From positions 1 through 25,027 of the forward strand of contig JBNKEI010000137.1 in NCBI GenBank assembly GCA_050288705.1: a stretch of 25,027 nucleotides of DNA. Reading direction: 5' to 3'. Every line of letters starts with the position of its first letter. Position 1 is the stretch's first letter. This document shows positions 1 to 8,424 of the stretch, one piece after another. Source of the DNA: JBNKEI01 sp050288705. Lineage in GTDB: Bacteria > Myxococcota > Myxococcia > Myxococcales > UBA5297. The position numbers and the translations under genes are program-made. A model generated the notes under the pieces. It made no database searches. It was given only the letters and a program-made list of their open reading frames with translations, and was not told the DNA's origin.

Positions 1-115
1 ACCACGAATTTGAGACCACTTACTCTCGTCCAACGACAATCGTAACGCCATCCAAAGCCTAAACCAAAGGTCAGATCGGAATGCAAGCTGGTCTTTCGAC
101 TGTGGTGCCTCCTGG

Positions 116-135
116 ATTCCCGCTTTCGCGGGAAT
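116..135. repeat. Perfect 8-bp inverted repeat (ATTCCCGC-TTTC-GCGGGAAT)
   Basis: The arms at 116-123 and 128-135 are perfectly complementary around a 4-base loop. It starts 35 bases past the stop codon of the minus-strand membrane protein. There is no T-run after it on either strand, so it is not a classical intrinsic terminator. Short hairpins of this sequence (CCTGGATTCCCGC...GCGGGAATGACG) are known as dispersed intergenic repeats in many proteobacterial genomes. Calling this one a member of such a family is inference, since only one copy lies in the window. Confidence 0.6.
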
Positions 136-170
136 GACGGAGGGCGTGGTGCCGGATATGGGGACACGCG

Positions 171-1628
171 CTAATAGTTTACATACTGCCATGTTCCGTT
201 TTTTTGTTCGGAACAATTGGGCTCATTGGTTGGAGCGCCACATTGTTCTTTGAGCAAGGCCAGCCCATTACACGTGACAGCAGCTTTGCGGCACTTATCA
301 CCCACTCGGAAAACCGTCGGATCGAGACATTCTGCCCCTCCTCCAAGGGTGCGTTCGCAAAAAGTCTGAAAGTCGGGGTTGTACAGGCTCGGCAAATGAT
401 TCAAGGTGAATTTGGAGATACTTGAAAACCTATCGTTGTCTACATAGGTTGGAAATCCTCGGTCCGATCGCCATAGAACCGAGCCAACGATGGCTGCTTG
501 CAACGCGACACCAATTACTAAAAGTCCGCGAGCCCATCGGTGAGACCAAAGCATTGGCACACGCAGCACCAGGGGAAGGAAGACCAAAGGAAGCATCCAA
601 ACTACGTAGCGGCTTGGGCCGACTGTTCCCGCATTCCAGTTGTCCACAGAGGAACAAGATGCAAGCAAGGTGAGCAAGGCTACGAAGATTTGTGTTTCGA
701 ACGCGCGACCATGTTCCTTCCAAGTTGCCCACGCTACCAACCCCAACATGAGAAGCAGTGCAATAGGGATAAACGGTAGCATTCCAAGGTCGAGGCCGAA
801 TAACAATTCCAGCATTCGCTTCCATTTAGGCAGAAGGCTTTCGGGTGCAATAAGACTGGGTCGTCCAAAATGAAACCAATAATAAAGTGGCGAAAGTGTA
901 CTGATCGAGGCTGCTGCGAAACCGCCTAATGCGATACGCCAATTTTTAGTTTTCCAGGAGATTACGATGCCACGCAGAACAAGTAATCCTACCAAAACGG
1001 TTATCGCTTGGTTTTGCACGGCTGCGAAGGACGCGCACAGAATCGCCGCGCGAATGCTGCCCTCATATGCCAAAACCAGGGCAAGCGAAACCATTACATA
1101 CAAATATACTTCGCTGTGAGTCCAATGAAGGAACCAGAAAAACGGCGAGCAGGTAGTAAGGAGAATTGCAAGAAGCTTTTGTCCATTGGTAAGCGATCTG
1201 CGCAATGCAATAAACCATAGTAGTGCGGCAAAAAGAGCGGCATTAGTCATCTGCATTGCCATTCGCGTGTCCTTGTGAATGATCTCAAGCAGGAAGCGAA
1301 TAGGTAAGCACGCCAATGAGTATGCCCAGAAATGCTGTGAGTACCACGAGCCATCGAGCGATTGGAAATAGCCAAAATACGGCGTCCAGTTTTCGTCATA
1401 TCGCTCGTTAAAAGGACTGAATCCTGGCTTGGATGCAGCTTTTTCAATATCAGTCTGCCGAAGCTCGGGAGTGCCATGTGACCGCAAGCTTTCGATCATG
1501 AACAGGTACTCTTGGCCATCACCGTATCGGACTGGTTTTACACGAAGCATCCAATATGTGCAGAGGAGCGTTAGTGCTGCAACGAAGAGCAGAAGCTTTC
1601 GGCTTACAGAAGACTGAGAAATCGTCAT
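171..1628 (-). CDS. Multi-pass membrane protein, GT-C glycosyltransferase-like
   Basis: This 485-residue protein has about ten hydrophobic segments. The first is at residues 11-28, and the rest run from about 125 to 385. After the first segment comes an acidic loop motif, YGDGQEY (35-41), and a second motif, HSEVYLY (171-177), lies near another membrane segment. Acidic residues in these loops are typical of GT-C-fold enzymes, which transfer sugars from polyprenyl-phosphate donors on the outer face of the inner membrane, so a surface-glycan role is possible but not proven. The last 65 residues are soluble and carry six cysteines (424, 434, 446, 453, 463, 472). The ATG at 1628 has only a weak Shine-Dalgarno (SD) sequence. 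The gene stands alone between the importer operon and the left edge. The family is not recognised beyond the fold class. Confidence 0.75.
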   Translation of the reverse strand: MTISQSSVSRKLLLFVAALTLLCTYWMLRVKPVRYGDGQEYLFMIESLRSHGTPELRQTDIEKAASKPGFSPFNERYDENWTPYFGYFQSLDGSWYSQHFWAYSLACLPIRFLLEIIHKDTRMAMQMTNAALFAALLWFIALRRSLTNGQKLLAILLTTCSPFFWFLHWTHSEVYLYVMVSLALVLAYEGSIRAAILCASFAAVQNQAITVLVGLLVLRGIVISWKTKNWRIALGGFAAASISTLSPLYYWFHFGRPSLIAPESLLPKWKRMLELLFGLDLGMLPFIPIALLLMLGLVAWATWKEHGRAFETQIFVALLTLLASCSSVDNWNAGTVGPSRYVVWMLPLVFLPLVLRVPMLWSHRWARGLLVIGVALQAAIVGSVLWRSDRGFPTYVDNDRFSSISKFTLNHLPSLYNPDFQTFCERTLGGGAECLDPTVFRVGDKCRKAAVTCNGLALLKEQCGAPTNEPNCSEQKNGTWQYVNY

Positions 1629-1675
1629 CGTTCAGATTATCTTTCAATTTTCCTAACGAGAGATGGACCCTATTG

Positions 1676-1698
1676 GCTATGTTTGTCAACAACATAGC
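1676..1698. repeat. Perfect 8-bp palindrome between yejE-like gene and membrane protein
   Basis: GCTATGTT (1676-1683) and AACATAGC (1691-1698) are perfectly complementary around a 7-base loop. The loop holds a consensus -35 hexamer (TTGACA, minus strand, 1689-1684), but no good -10 follows at 16-18 bases. No T-run follows the stem. It could end the importer transcript or be an operator for the downstream membrane protein gene. The sequence does not decide between these. Confidence 0.45.
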
Positions 1699-1724
1699 GT
1701 AAGTCTAGAGTGACCTGTTAAGAC

Positions 1725-2771
1725 TTATGAAAACTCGGCTTTGCGAGGGTCAAAGGCATCACGAACAGCCTCACCAATAAATATCAGCAAGCTAAGCATT
1801 AGTGCCAATACTGCGAAAGCGGTTAAACCCAGCCACGGCGCCTGTAAATTGTTCTTTCCCTGTTGCAACAGTTCACCCAATGATGGAGAACCAACCGGCA
1901 AACCAAATCCCAAAAAATCTAAAGCAGTCAGCGTAGTAATGGCGCCATTAAGAATAAAAGGAAGAAAGGTAAATGTTGCTACCATAGCGTTTGGCAATAT
2001 ATGCCTATACATGATCTTAACATCACCCACCCCTAATGCGCGTGCAGCACGTATATAATCAAAATTGCGTACTCGAAAAAATTCTGCTCGCACTACTCCC
2101 ACCAAAGTCATCCAGCTAAAAGCCAACATTAGAGTTAATAGCCACCAAAAGCTTGGTTCAATCACACTTGCCAGAATGATCAGCAAATACAATACCGGCA
2201 ATCCCTGCCAGATTTCAATGCCTCTTTGAAACAATAAGTCAACCCATCCGCCAAAATATCCCTGCAGCGCCCCCGCAGCAACACCAATAATTGTACTAAA
2301 AAGTGTCAAAATTAGCCCAAAAAGAACTGAAATTCTAAAACCATAAATAAGACGCGCAACCACGTCACGCCCTTGATCATCGGTTCCCAGCCAATTGGTA
2401 GTGGTAGGTGGAGATGGCGCGGGAACTGGTAAATCATAATTAATTGTATTATAAAAAAACCTAATGGGAGGCCAAATCATCCATCCCTCAGCTTTGATTA
2501 GCTCAGCAACCTCAGGGTCTCGATATTCGGCTTCTGAAGGCAAAAAACCTCCGAATTCAGTTTCTGGATACTCAACCAATACAGGAAAATAAATTTTTTT
2601 ATTGAAACGAAGTAATATGGGCTTATCATTAGCAATAAGCTCAGAAAAAAGCGATAAACCAAACAAAGTCAAAAAAATCCATAATGACCAGTAACCTCGC
2701 CGATGAGAACGAAACTTAGCCCAACGGCGCTGCGAAAGAGGAGAAAACGACAAGGAAATCGGCCATTTCAC
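1725..2771 (-). CDS. yejE: ABC oligopeptide transporter permease, YejE family
   Basis: This is an inner-membrane permease of a YejABEF-type peptide importer, 348 residues (E. coli YejE is about 340). After an N-terminal membrane segment (26-46) there is a periplasmic stretch typical of YejE. It leads into the GTDDQGRDV motif (129-137) seen in the DppC/OppC/YejE permeases. The cytoplasmic EAA loop that docks on the ATPase lies at about 239-262 (DYIRAARALGVGDVKIMYRH). The gene starts five bases after the stop of the YejB-like gene, so the two are co-transcribed. It is the last gene of the importer operon here; no YejF ATPase follows. Confidence 0.9.
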   Translation of the reverse strand: MKWPISLSFSPLSQRRWAKFRSHRRGYWSLWIFLTLFGLSLFSELIANDKPILLRFNKKIYFPVLVEYPETEFGGFLPSEAEYRDPEVAELIKAEGWMIWPPIRFFYNTINYDLPVPAPSPPTTTNWLGTDDQGRDVVARLIYGFRISVLFGLILTLFSTIIGVAAGALQGYFGGWVDLLFQRGIEIWQGLPVLYLLIILASVIEPSFWWLLTLMLAFSWMTLVGVVRAEFFRVRNFDYIRAARALGVGDVKIMYRHILPNAMVATFTFLPFILNGAITTLTALDFLGFGLPVGSPSLGELLQQGKNNLQAPWLGLTAFAVLALMLSLLIFIGEAVRDAFDPRKAEFS

Positions 2772-2776
2772 GAAAT

Positions 2777-3886
2777 TTATACCTCCCTATTTCCGAAATC
2801 AATACGCGGATCTATTACATGATAGCTCAAATCACTAACTATATTAAGAAGCAAACCTAGCAAGGTAAACACATAAAGAGTACCAAACACAACTGGATAA
2901 TCTCTATGAATTGCTGCCTCGTATCCTAAAAGCCCCAGACCATCCAATGAAAAAATTATTTCGGTCAGCAATGACCCGGTAAACAAAATCCCTATAAATG
3001 CCGAGGGAAAACCAGCAATAACAATTAACATGGCATTTCGAAAAACGTGGCCATACAACACCCGGTTTTCACTAATACCTTTGGACCTTGCAGTGGTCAC
3101 GTACTGTTTGTGAATTTCTTCCAAGAAGGAATTCTTGGTCAACAAAGTTAAGCCAGCAAATCCGCCAATCACCATGGTCAAGACTGGCAGCGCTATATGC
3201 CAAAAATAATCTATTATACGCATCGGCCAACCCAAGCTCGGCCAGTTTTCGGAAACCAGTCCTCTTAGGGGAAACCATTGAAAGTAATGACCACCAGCAA
3301 AAAGCACAATTAGTAAAATGGCAAACAAAAAACTAGGAATAGCGTTTCCTAATACTACAATAGTGCTGGTCCAAACATCAAAGTGAGTTCCGTGTCGAAC
3401 CGCTTTGCGTATGCCCAGAGGAATTGAAACAAAATAAACTAGTAGCGTACTCCAAAGCCCTAATGAAATAGATACTGGTAATTTGTCTGCGATAAGTTGA
3501 ATAACGCTGCGATCCTGATAAAAACTACGTCCAAAATCAAAACTAAGGTAGGCCTTCATCATTTTAAGAAAGCGCTTATAAGCAGGCTGATCAAAACCGA
3601 ATTGATGCTCTAGCTCTTTAATTACTTGCGGATCAATTCCCCTAGCCCCTCTATACTTGTTACTCATACTGCGCCCTGCCGATGCCGACCGGTCACTGTT
3701 TTTGCTTTCTCCCTGACTGGAACCAGAAATTCGCGCGGTAGGATCGCTAGCTTGTCCTTGAATACGAGCCAGCATTTGTTCGACCGGACCGCCAGGAGCC
3801 GCTTGAACTATCACGAAATTCATTACCATGATACCCAGGAGGGTGGGCACCAAGAACAACAAACGACGAACAATGTATGCAATCAT
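2777..3886 (-). CDS. yejB: ABC oligopeptide transporter permease, YejB family
   Basis: This is the first inner-membrane permease of the YejABE importer, about 369 residues from the chosen ATG. A GTG three codons upstream (3895) would give 372 residues. The ATG is preferred because YejB proteins typically begin with M-x-AYIVRRLL, as here. The N-terminal membrane segment is followed by APGGPVEQ, then a polar Ser-rich insert, and then KYRGARGIDPQVIKELEHQFGFD-like sequence characteristic of YejB rather than OppB/DppB. The EAA-type loop near residues 275-305 contains TTARSKGISENRVLYGH. It lies 21 bases after the binding-protein gene. Neither candidate start has a strong Shine-Dalgarno sequence, which suggests translational coupling. 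Confidence 0.9.
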   Translation of the reverse strand: MIAYIVRRLLFLVPTLLGIMVMNFVIVQAAPGGPVEQMLARIQGQASDPTARISGSSQGESKNSDRSASAGRSMSNKYRGARGIDPQVIKELEHQFGFDQPAYKRFLKMMKAYLSFDFGRSFYQDRSVIQLIADKLPVSISLGLWSTLLVYFVSIPLGIRKAVRHGTHFDVWTSTIVVLGNAIPSFLFAILLIVLFAGGHYFQWFPLRGLVSENWPSLGWPMRIIDYFWHIALPVLTMVIGGFAGLTLLTKNSFLEEIHKQYVTTARSKGISENRVLYGHVFRNAMLIVIAGFPSAFIGILFTGSLLTEIIFSLDGLGLLGYEAAIHRDYPVVFGTLYVFTLLGLLLNIVSDLSYHVIDPRIDFGNREV

Positions 3887-3907
3887 AGATGGCACGAGTG
3901 GTTAAGA

Positions 3908-5731
3908 TTACTCAGTTTTAGCCTTAGCTGCAGTCAGTGCAGACGACCACCAGGTTTCCAAAGCTAGTTGATAAGGCGGGGTCTTCGCCGGTCGAGAAAG
4001 AGTATTCCAGTAAGCCACGCGATAATTGCCCGAATACCAGTGGGGAATTACGTAGTAGTTCCATAATAGAACTCGATCTAAAGCCCGGGTTCGAGCAACT
4101 AGACTTTCCCGATCATGAGCGGCGATAATCTGCTTGATGAGGTAATCCACTGCTGGATTCTGTATGCCAATGGTATTGCGACTCCCTGGTTCTTTAGCGG
4201 CTACTGATCCCCAATAATCAAGCTGTTCGTTTCCTGGTGATAAACTCTGTGCAAAAATATCTACAATCATATCAAAATCAAAATTTTTAACTCTTTGTTG
4301 GTATTGTGCGTCGTCCACTGTACGCAAGCGAGCTTTAATACCTAATCGTTTGAGGTTTTTCACAAAAGGAAGGGCTATTCGTTCAAAAGTTGGGGAATCC
4401 AAAAGAATTTCAAAAGTAAATCGCCTGCCAGTCTTTTTGTTAGTCAAGTTGCCGTTTTTTATTTCCCATCCAGCAGATTTCAGCAACTCATATGCTTGCT
4501 TGGTTTGCTGGCGAATACGGCCAGAACCATCAGTAACTGGCAACCAGAATTCTTGTGTCAAAACCTCATCTGGAATCTGACCTTTAACAGGAAGAAGTAT
4601 TTCTTTTTCAAGCGCAGAGGGAAGCCCGGTAGCTGCAAACTCACTATTCGAGAAATAACTTTTGCTCCTGGTATATTGGCCGTAAAAAAGGTTTTTATTG
4701 CTCCACTCGAAATCAAATAGCGCGTTCAAAGCCTGACGCACCCTCCGATCCTGAAAAATTGGTTTGCGCAGATTGAAAACAAAGGCTTGCATTCCTTGAG
4801 AATTGCGGTGATGAATTTCTTCTTTTTTAATTTTTCCTTCCTTTACTGCATGCGTACTGTAGGCTGTAGCCCAATCCTTAGCGGTATTTTCCAATCGAAA
4901 ATCGTACTGCCCAGCCAAAAATGCTTGTAATGCAACAGTAGAATCCCGATAATAATCATAATGAATTATATTAAAATTGTTACTTCCTCGATTTACAGGC
5001 AGATTACGACCCCAATATTTAGCATTGCGCTGGTAAGTAATAGAACGACCAGGCACTACTTTAGCAATTCGATAGGGCCCACTTCCCAAAGGAGCTTCTA
5101 AAGTAGTTTTAGTAAAATCTTTGTTTTTCCAGTAGTGTTTAGGTAAAATTGGCAATTGACCTACAATATAAGGCAATTCACGATTTTGTCCCTCCGCAAA
5201 GACAAACTTTACTTCACTCGGGCCAATTTTTACAGCCTTGGTAACACTAGCATAATAAAAACGATAATTTGGGTGACCTTTAGTTTTTAATGTTTCGAAA
5301 CTAAAAATAACATCATCGGCAGTTATCGGACGGCCGTCTTGCCAGCGAGCTTCTTTGCGCAAGTTAAATTTAACCCACGAGCAATCGGCAGGAATTTCTA
5401 CTGACTCGGCCAGCAATCCATATGCAGTATTGGGCTCGTCCGCCGAAGGCGTCATCAAAGTATCGTACAAATAACCCGTTCCTATTACGGGCACTCCTTT
5501 AAGGGTAAAAGCATTTAGAGTATCGAAAGTTCCGGTAGCAGAAAGTCGGAACTGGCCTCCTTTAGGGGCATTGGAATTAACGTAATCAAAATGCTGAAAA
5601 TGCAAGGGATACTTAGGCTCTCCTTGCAGCACCAAAGCATGAGTGCGAGTGACTTGTTGTTTTGCATATACAGGTAAAGTCCAAGCAGCACCCAAAATAA
5701 TTACCACTACTCCAAAAACAGCTTTCTTCAT
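3908..5731 (-). CDS. yejA: Periplasmic oligopeptide-binding protein, YejA-like (SBP family 5)
   Basis: This 607-residue solute-binding protein delivers peptides to the YejB/YejE permeases. E. coli YejA is about 604 residues. It has a Sec signal peptide, MKKAVFGVVVIILGAAWTLP, with likely cleavage after VYA at residue 23. The mature N-terminus HALVLQGEPKYPLHFQHFDY and the YVNSNAPKGG motif are typical of YejA-like proteins. Further on, the family-5 core shows LRKEARWQDGRPITADDVIFS and the LGSGPYRI motif. It is the first gene of the yejA-yejB-yejE order. In enterobacteria this importer takes up microcin C and antimicrobial peptides; whether that applies here is unknown. Confidence 0.92.
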   Translation of the reverse strand: MKKAVFGVVVIILGAAWTLPVYAKQQVTRTHALVLQGEPKYPLHFQHFDYVNSNAPKGGQFRLSATGTFDTLNAFTLKGVPVIGTGYLYDTLMTPSADEPNTAYGLLAESVEIPADCSWVKFNLRKEARWQDGRPITADDVIFSFETLKTKGHPNYRFYYASVTKAVKIGPSEVKFVFAEGQNRELPYIVGQLPILPKHYWKNKDFTKTTLEAPLGSGPYRIAKVVPGRSITYQRNAKYWGRNLPVNRGSNNFNIIHYDYYRDSTVALQAFLAGQYDFRLENTAKDWATAYSTHAVKEGKIKKEEIHHRNSQGMQAFVFNLRKPIFQDRRVRQALNALFDFEWSNKNLFYGQYTRSKSYFSNSEFAATGLPSALEKEILLPVKGQIPDEVLTQEFWLPVTDGSGRIRQQTKQAYELLKSAGWEIKNGNLTNKKTGRRFTFEILLDSPTFERIALPFVKNLKRLGIKARLRTVDDAQYQQRVKNFDFDMIVDIFAQSLSPGNEQLDYWGSVAAKEPGSRNTIGIQNPAVDYLIKQIIAAHDRESLVARTRALDRVLLWNYYVIPHWYSGNYRVAYWNTLSRPAKTPPYQLALETWWSSALTAAKAKTE

Positions 5732-5943
5732 ATGCCCACCATGTAGTCTTATTGATCGATCGAGTAAGAACTTGCAATATGCACACTATATTTCAAGAAA
5801 CACTCCATGCCAGCCCAAATTGGCAATTTATCAGTGGCAATTGTCAGTGTCAGTTGCTACCACACTTTCGTTCGAACCCGTTTGGCGGGAAGCAGCTTAA
5901 CTTTTCAAGCGCACATCCTTTCGTGTAGCATGTTCAATATTTT

Positions 5944-6537
5944 CTAAAATACACAAAGCATCCAATCGGAGCTATGACTTTTACAATTCTCTAAAAGCAA
6001 TAGTTTAGGAACTTTTGCTTTTGATTTTTTGGCCATCTCCTCAAACTGATTATGTATGTATTTCGCCCTCTGGTCAGCATAATCTGCTACTACCAACATA
6101 GGCCGCGACCAATCCCATTTTTGAAGATTATGGAGCTTGCTTTTTTTACTGCTCGCTTCCGGGGAGGTAACTATACCCGCATACCAACCCAAATTCTCTG
6201 CCGCTTCACATAATTCCAATGCCAACTCAATTTTTTCTTGAGCACTATTTCCAAAGATTACATGTGCACAAACACCGTCAGTATGCTTTAACCAGGCAAG
6301 CAAGTTTTTCATAAGCCAAGTTTTGCCCGGCACAAGCAAGTTTATTGGACGCTTGAAACCAAGCGATTGAGTATTCTCATAAATGGATTTTTTCCACGGC
6401 TGCTGTAAAACCAGGCTAGGAGAAATGTAATTACCATTCGTTTCCGCGATTTGGATGATCGCGTTGCAAGTGTCGTTCGTGGCGCTCTGGTTCCAAGAAT
6501 TCGCTGCGAGCATATGTTTCTCTCCGATGCTACTCAT
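5944..6537 (-). pseudogene. Degenerate STAND-type P-loop NTPase fragment
   Basis: This 197-residue ORF resembles the nucleotide-binding core of STAND/NB-ARC-like ATPases. A stretch equivalent to 'GR..EL..LLAWL' is at about 70-84. It is followed by DGVCAHVIFG and then ELALELCEAAENLGWYAG (105-122), which normally sits just after Walker A (GxGGxGKTRLALELC). The P-loop itself has become GNSAQEKI (97-104): both the glycine-rich turn and the Lys-Thr/Ser are gone. A Walker-B-like segment, RPMLVVADYADQRA (146-159), remains. The ORF stops at the position where intact relatives continue into LLLLER...W, so the helical, sensor and repeat domains are missing. The ATG at 6537 follows an in-frame TTG at 6540. 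It is most likely a decayed remnant. A short non-ATPase protein is the alternative. Confidence 0.55.
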
Positions 6538-6540
6538 CAA

Positions 6541-6836
6541 TTTAGTTATTTGTATTTCTTCACGCTTTTTTTTGTGCCATCGCTACACGCACTGCGGGCA
6601 GGAATTACGCATACTTTTTGGTGCGATATTCGCGAGTATTTCCTGAACTCATGCCCCTCCTCCAAAGAATAAATCGTTTTTTTGAGCATAGTTATTCATT
6701 GCCAGTTTAATACCAACAAAAGATGCTCTAGCGACATGTAAAATTCTGCTATCAATGTAATATTTTTACAAACAAGCGAGTCGGTTTTGACTCACCGCCA
6801 GAAAAAGACCCCTCAAGCCAAAAGAAAGCTTGTGTG
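6541..6836. other. Gene-poor, AT-rich spacer
   Basis: About 300 bases with no credible gene on either strand; the short plus-strand ORFs here start inside the STAND remnant and match nothing. The right end holds the terminator-like hairpin described separately. The rest may be decayed sequence upstream of the STAND fragment, for example its lost N-terminal effector region, but no homology is visible. Confidence 0.5.
6768..6795 (-). terminator. Intrinsic-terminator-like hairpin after the nadB operon
   Basis: On the minus strand GTGAGTC-AAAACC-GACTCGC forms a 7-bp stem with one G-U pair (plus coordinates 6776-6795). It is followed directly by TTGTTTGT (6775-6768). It lies 42 bases past the stop codon of the last gene of the nadB/lytic transglycosylase series. 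The T-tract is imperfect, so the strength is uncertain. Confidence 0.5.
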
Positions 6837-7253
6837 TTATGCTAGTAAAGAGCGCACAAGCAAAGAATGCGCGGTTTTCGTTAGCGATATTTCCATCGCC
6901 TCTTGCTGATCAAAAGCAAAATTTGCAGTAATTTTTTCTATTCGTTCTGGTGTTGCATAATATAAAACTACCTCTGCACGATAGTTGCCCTTCCCAAGTT
7001 TAACGCTCTGGCTAACTACTTCGGGGGCAGGATTTTCTACCGAAAAGAAAAGCTCCGTGTGACGGACAAGCTTACTAGGAGATTTTTCGGTCATCTCCCA
7101 GAGATCAATTTGCAGGCGCGAAAGATTCTCGCTTTTTCCATTTAAACGCCAATATAAAGTGGTTTCTCGAGGAGACGACTGCAACCATAAGGATAGCGAG
7201 CCAGCCACTACCAATATCAACAGCAACCGACGCCATAGGTTAGTTCTGTCCAC
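6837..7253 (-). CDS. Small membrane-anchored protein of unknown function
   Basis: This is a 138-residue protein starting at GTG, with GAGGAA in the upstream gene's end as a plausible ribosome binding site. One N-terminal hydrophobic segment (about 9-25) suggests a signal anchor or uncleaved signal peptide. The rest is predicted beta-rich and exported, with alternating hydrophobic stretches such as NYRAEVVLYYATPE and KITANFAFD. It starts six bases after the stop of the 152-residue gene and is the last of four co-directional genes headed by nadB. No recognised motif or family. A periplasmic role next to the lytic transglycosylase is possible by position only. Confidence 0.7.
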   Translation of the reverse strand: MDRTNLWRRLLLILVVAGSLSLWLQSSPRETTLYWRLNGKSENLSRLQIDLWEMTEKSPSKLVRHTELFFSVENPAPEVVSQSVKLGKGNYRAEVVLYYATPERIEKITANFAFDQQEAMEISLTKTAHSLLVRSLLA

Positions 7254-7259
7254 TACTAC

Positions 7260-7718
7260 TTATTCCTCGCGAGAGCGCCGCACACCGGCCGAGTTAACTT
7301 TTACCTCTGGGCCACCCTGACTTTCAGGACGTAGCTTAACTTCTGCTTTTATCTCGATGGTCATGTCTGCAAGAAGCTTAGAGATCTCCTTATGCAAGGC
7401 TGAACTTTCTAAAAAATTTCGTAGTTCATCGCCAATCACTCGATAGAATTCCGATTTACTGCGCTCGGCTTGAGAGACCATGTACCCCATTACATCTTTA
7501 GGAAGCTTGAGGTCTTTGAACAGAGCGCGCACTCCTCCTTCGGACATGAACACTGAACCAAGCCCCGCAACCATGGCTTTACGTAACATGTCGGAAAGCC
7601 CACGACTTTCTCCATGCTCAGCACCTTCGGTAGAGTTTTCGTCTTCGCTACGATGCACTTCTGAAGAGGAATTGTATTCGGGGTCTCTCCCCGGTGCTCG
7701 GTTAGACGGTGGCTCCAT
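7260..7718 (-). CDS. Conserved small protein, deltaproteobacterial type, unknown function
   Basis: This 152-residue soluble protein starts at ATG with GGGAGAG a few bases upstream. The first 40 residues are polar, acidic and probably disordered. The core (about 43-135) reads GLSDMLRKAMVAGLGSVFMS, then LKLPKDVMGYMVSQAERSKS, then a helical part with RNFLESSALHKEISKLLADM, ending in an amphipathic strand, TIEIKAEVKLRP. I recall this pattern (GLG.VFM.E.G....LKLPK...G....QAE) from small myxobacterial and related proteins of unknown function. The recollection is not backed by a search. It sits between the lytic transglycosylase (29-base gap) and the membrane-anchored protein (6-base gap). Confidence 0.75.
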   Translation of the reverse strand: MEPPSNRAPGRDPEYNSSSEVHRSEDENSTEGAEHGESRGLSDMLRKAMVAGLGSVFMSEGGVRALFKDLKLPKDVMGYMVSQAERSKSEFYRVIGDELRNFLESSALHKEISKLLADMTIEIKAEVKLRPESQGGPEVKVNSAGVRRSREE

Positions 7719-7747
7719 TTTCTCTCCCTAGCAATAAATGTGGGCCT

Positions 7748-8386
7748 TCAATGCACTGCAACTTTCTTCTTTCGCCGAATCTGCTGCCGACGCCGCTGGT
7801 ATTCACGCATCACCTTTTTTACATAGTATTCAGTTTCTCCGTTTCTGGGGATGCGCCCAGAAGTTACTGCTCCCGGGCCAGCATTGTAGGCAGCAACTGC
7901 CAGAGTAATTTTTTTAAAACGTTTTAAGTTAGCAGCCAAATAGCGCGCGCTTCCATCCATAGACTTAACAACATCAAAAGGATCATCTACCCCCAATCCC
8001 TGGGCGGTAGAAGCCATAAGCTGGCCCGGTCCCATGGCTCCAGCAGGAGAAATACGATAGGGATCAAAACCACTTTCTACTTGCACAACTGCTTCCAACA
8101 ACCCCGGAGGAAGTCGGTATCGAGCCCCCGCAGAAGCAACGACTGGGGCAAGAGCTGGTTGTTCTCTGGCTAGAAATAGTAAGTGATGCTTGCCATATTT
8201 AGCCAGCGCTCCAGCTTTCTCTGGAATAAAAAAAATCGATAACGGAAACACCCGGGTTTTTCCAAAATAAGACACCGCCCAGTTAAGTAGAACTAAAGGA
8301 GCAATTAGCAACAAACCAGCTAGAAGCCACCAGGGCGGTCGCAGACGTTTCCGACGGAACTTTCTTTTGGCAACCCGAAAACTCAC
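7748..8386 (-). CDS. Membrane-anchored lytic transglycosylase (SLT family 1)
   Basis: This 212-residue murein hydrolase cleaves the glycan chain of peptidoglycan with formation of 1,6-anhydro-muramic acid. A very basic N-terminus (KRKFRRKRLRPP) precedes one membrane segment (about 18-38), so it should be anchored in the inner membrane and face the periplasm. The SLT domain runs from about 85 to 190. The catalytic glutamate is E104 in VQVESGFDP, followed by the GAMGPGQLM loop (116-124) and the AYNAGPGAV motif (166-174), all intact. The start is GTG, only weakly preceded by GGGG. It follows nadB by 38 bases. The C-terminal tail is Arg/Lys-rich (RRRQQIRRKKKV). Confidence 0.9.
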   Translation of the reverse strand: MSFRVAKRKFRRKRLRPPWWLLAGLLLIAPLVLLNWAVSYFGKTRVFPLSIFFIPEKAGALAKYGKHHLLFLAREQPALAPVVASAGARYRLPPGLLEAVVQVESGFDPYRISPAGAMGPGQLMASTAQGLGVDDPFDVVKSMDGSARYLAANLKRFKKITLAVAAYNAGPGAVTSGRIPRNGETEYYVKKVMREYQRRRQQIRRKKKVAVH

Positions 8387-8424
8387 ACCCCATGATAGCG
8401 ACCGATTCTCTAGAGTCTAACAAA

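Noticed and set aside
430..825. 131-residue minus-strand ORF
   Set aside because: It lies wholly inside the GT-C-like gene in another frame and has no domain-like sequence.
1741..2058. 105-residue plus-strand ORF
   Set aside because: It is antisense to the yejE-like gene, whose motifs are clear.
3626..3967. 113-residue plus-strand ORF across the yejA-yejB junction
   Set aside because: It is antisense to two well-supported genes and resembles nothing.
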